NCBI GenBank assembly: GCA_938084845.1
Contig: CALKEB010000022.1
Location: 19,267 to 83,266, forward strand
Direction: 5' to 3'
Origin: an uncultured Polaribacter sp.
GTDB lineage: Bacteria; Bacteroidota; Bacteroidia; Flavobacteriales; Flavobacteriaceae
Length of the DNA: 64,000 nt
Each line of letters begins with the position of its first letter. The stretch's first letter is position 1. A program made the translations under genes and the position numbers. Under the pieces are notes generated by a model, which was not told where the DNA came from, ran no database searches, and worked only from the letters and a program-made list of their open reading frames with translations. Shown piece after piece: positions 62,626-64,000 of the stretch.

Positions 62626-63489
62626 ATGAGACAATTAAAAATAACAAAACAAGTTACCAATAGAGATACTAAATCTTTAGAAAAGTATTTCCAAGAGATT
62701 GGTAAAATTGATTTAATTACAGCTGATGAAGAAGTAGAACTTGCTTTAAAAATTAAATTGGGAGATCAAAGGGCGTTAGATAAATTGGTAAAGGCAAACC
62801 TAAGGTTTGTTGTTTCTGTAGCAAAGCAATATCAAAATCAAGGATTAAAATTATCGGATTTAATTAACGAAGGTAATTTGGGCCTAGTTAAAGCTGCAAA
62901 AAGATTTGACGAAACTAGAGGGTTTAAATTTATATCTTATGGGGTTTGGTGGATTAGACAATCCATTATGCAATCATTAGCAGAGCAATCTAGAATTGTA
63001 AGATTACCTTTAAATAAAATTGGCAGTATTAGTAAAATAAATAAAATATATTCTAAGCTTGAACAACAAACAGAGAGAGTGCCGACTTATGTAGAAATTG
63101 CTAATGAATTGGATACTTCTGTTAAAAATGTTGAACAGTCTATGAAAAATTCTGGAAGACACCTTTCTATGGATGCCCCTATTAGAGAAGGAGAGGATAG
63201 CAACTTATATAATTTTTTACAAGCAGATGAATCTCCAAAACCCGATAAAAATTTAATGAAACAATCATTAGATATTGAAATTGACAGAGCGCTAGAAACA
63301 CTTACATACAAAGAGGCAAAAGTCATAAAAATGTTTTTTGGCCTTGGTGATCAGCCTGCAGCAAGCTTATCAGAAATTGGCGAAAAGTTTAATTTAACAA
63401 GAGAGCGTGTAAGGCAAGTAAAACAAAGAGCAATTAAAAGGCTTCAAAACAAATCAAAAACTGAAGTTTTACGTTATTATTTAGGCTAA
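62626..63489 (+). CDS. rpoD: primary RNA polymerase sigma factor (Bacteroidota RpoD)
   Basis: 287 residues, the usual compact length in this phylum. Region 1.2 [16 protein letters not shown], region 2 [22 protein letters not shown] and [18 protein letters not shown], region 3, and region 4 [18 protein letters not shown]. It recognises the TTG / TAnnTTTG promoters seen throughout this window. A cluster of small ORFs and hairpins lies in the 600 bp upstream. Confidence 0.96.
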   Translation: MRQLKITKQVTNRDTKSLEKYFQEIGKIDLITADEEVELALKIKLGDQRALDKLVKANLRFVVSVAKQYQNQGLKLSDLINEGNLGLVKAAKRFDETRGFKFISYGVWWIRQSIMQSLAEQSRIVRLPLNKIGSISKINKIYSKLEQQTERVPTYVEIANELDTSVKNVEQSMKNSGRHLSMDAPIREGEDSNLYNFLQADESPKPDKNLMKQSLDIEIDRALETLTYKEAKVIKMFFGLGDQPAASLSEIGEKFNLTRERVRQVKQRAIKRLQNKSKTEVLRYYLG

Positions 63490-63608
63490 TAACAACGGAT
63501 TAGCAATTTCCTTTCCCTATGCTTTAATTTATGAGTTCTTAACGTACTCACTTATTTTCGTTAAAATAAAGAAGTTTTTTTTAAAAATAGTTTTGGTATT
63601 TTAGCCAT

Positions 63609-63637
63609 TGAGCAATAGGATTACTTGCTCATTTTTG
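63609..63637 (+). terminator. probable rpoD terminator
   Basis: 7-bp stem TGAGCAA (63609-63615) with TTGCTCA (63625-63631), 9-nt loop, then TTTTTG. It is ~120 bp after the stop codon, so the link to rpoD is likely but not certain. Confidence 0.5.
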
Positions 63638-63670
63638 AGTATTCTTTATACATCTCTAAACTCAATCGTC

Positions 63671-64000
63671 ATGAAAAATATTTTTGTGTTTCTTTTTATT
63701 TGCCTCTTTGTAAGGGTAAACCTCTACTCTCAAGAGAATAAATTTGAACTCGATGCCAATGTAAATATGTTAATGACCGGAAAAGGAAAAGGACAAGATG
63801 GTGCAATTAACCCTTATTATGGACAAGATTGTTATGCAATCGTAAAAAATATAGGAAACAAAAAATTTAGTATTCGTATTCAAAAAAAAGGAAAAATCAT
63901 AAAGACATTCACTATCTTAAAAGGCCAACTAAAAAAGATTAAGCTTTTAAAAGATCAAGAGTTGTATTTAGACACTAATGCTAAATATAAAATAAAAGCT
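63671..64000 (+). CDS. small secreted protein, 3' end outside window
   Basis: An open frame of 110 codons from the ATG at 63671 to the window edge. Signal peptide MKNIFVFLFICLFVRVNLYS ends before QENKFELD. The mature part has NVNMLMTGKGKGQDGAINPYYGQDC and a Lys-rich beta-strand-like pattern (KKFSIRIQKKGKIIKTFTI). No domain recognised; possibly a small periplasmic beta-sandwich protein. Confidence 0.65.
   Translation, partial: MKNIFVFLFICLFVRVNLYSQENKFELDANVNMLMTGKGKGQDGAINPYYGQDCYAIVKNIGNKKFSIRIQKKGKIIKTFTILKGQLKKIKLLKDQELYLDTNAKYKIKA

Noticed and set aside
1..64000. CRISPR arrays, tRNA or rRNA genes, insertion sequences, prophage or defence genes
   Set aside because: None seen when reading both strands; no transposase, integrase or repeat-spacer pattern.

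Overview
The window is a low-GC chromosomal segment from a member of the Bacteroidota, most probably a marine Flavobacteriaceae close to Polaribacter. The grounds are a SusC/SusD pair inside an alginate utilisation locus, a 287-residue RpoD of the Bacteroidota type, promoters of the TAnnTTTG class with little Shine-Dalgarno signal, and typical flavobacterial families (DUF2723 glycosyltransferase, DUF3127, TonB-dependent receptors with a carboxypeptidase-regulatory plug domain). No tRNA, rRNA, CRISPR array, insertion sequence or prophage was seen.

Positions 1-33500 are mostly housekeeping: a partial DUF2723 protein, a cysteine-less thioredoxin-like protein, a metallophosphoesterase, a sterol-desaturase-family oxidase, polA, a long RluA-type pseudouridine synthase, sua5, aat, a VTT-like membrane protein, a DUF1456 protein, DUF3127, a flavin reductase, a histidine kinase, a HIT protein, greA, a degenerate Rieske lipoprotein, purK-purE, an M3 peptidase, a glycosyltransferase, a haem-binding protein, lpdA, a compact run (pabB, small ORF, alpha/beta hydrolase, tilS, dsbD, small secreted protein), ppc and a ComM/YifB ATPase.

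Positions 33662-52227 hold an alginate polysaccharide utilisation locus, all on the minus strand, in four transcription units: susC-susD; MFS transporter-SDR; PL17 lyase-kdgF; and a tight seven-gene unit PL6-PL7-gntK-gnd-NRAMP-like transporter-PL7-SDR. All four units start with the same element: two or three copies of a 12-bp palindrome (consensus TTGGTTTACCAA) at an exact 13-bp period. The last copy overlaps the -7 box, and in three cases a TTG lies exactly 19 nt further upstream. This reads as one repressor controlling the whole locus from a gene outside the window. The expected logic is PL6/PL7 depolymerisation at the surface, SusCD uptake, PL17 exolysis to unsaturated monouronate, KdgF ring opening to DEH, MFS uptake into the cytoplasm, and SDR reduction to KDG. 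KDG kinase and KDPG aldolase are missing here. Instead the operon carries gluconate kinase, 6-phosphogluconate dehydrogenase and an NRAMP-fold transporter that lacks the metal-binding motifs, which is the least expected part of the locus.

Positions 52277-64000 return to mixed functions: umuC/umuD (UmuD with an altered catalytic residue), an SLC13-type transporter, ahcY, a phosphopantetheinyl transferase, a PnuC-like transporter with a NadR-like kinase, an ArfB-type release factor, and a TPP riboswitch with terminator before a TonB-dependent receptor (thiamine uptake). Next comes a leader region with a leaderless 42-codon ORF and a frameshifted 63-codon ORF, then rpoD, then the beginning of a small secreted protein cut by the window end.
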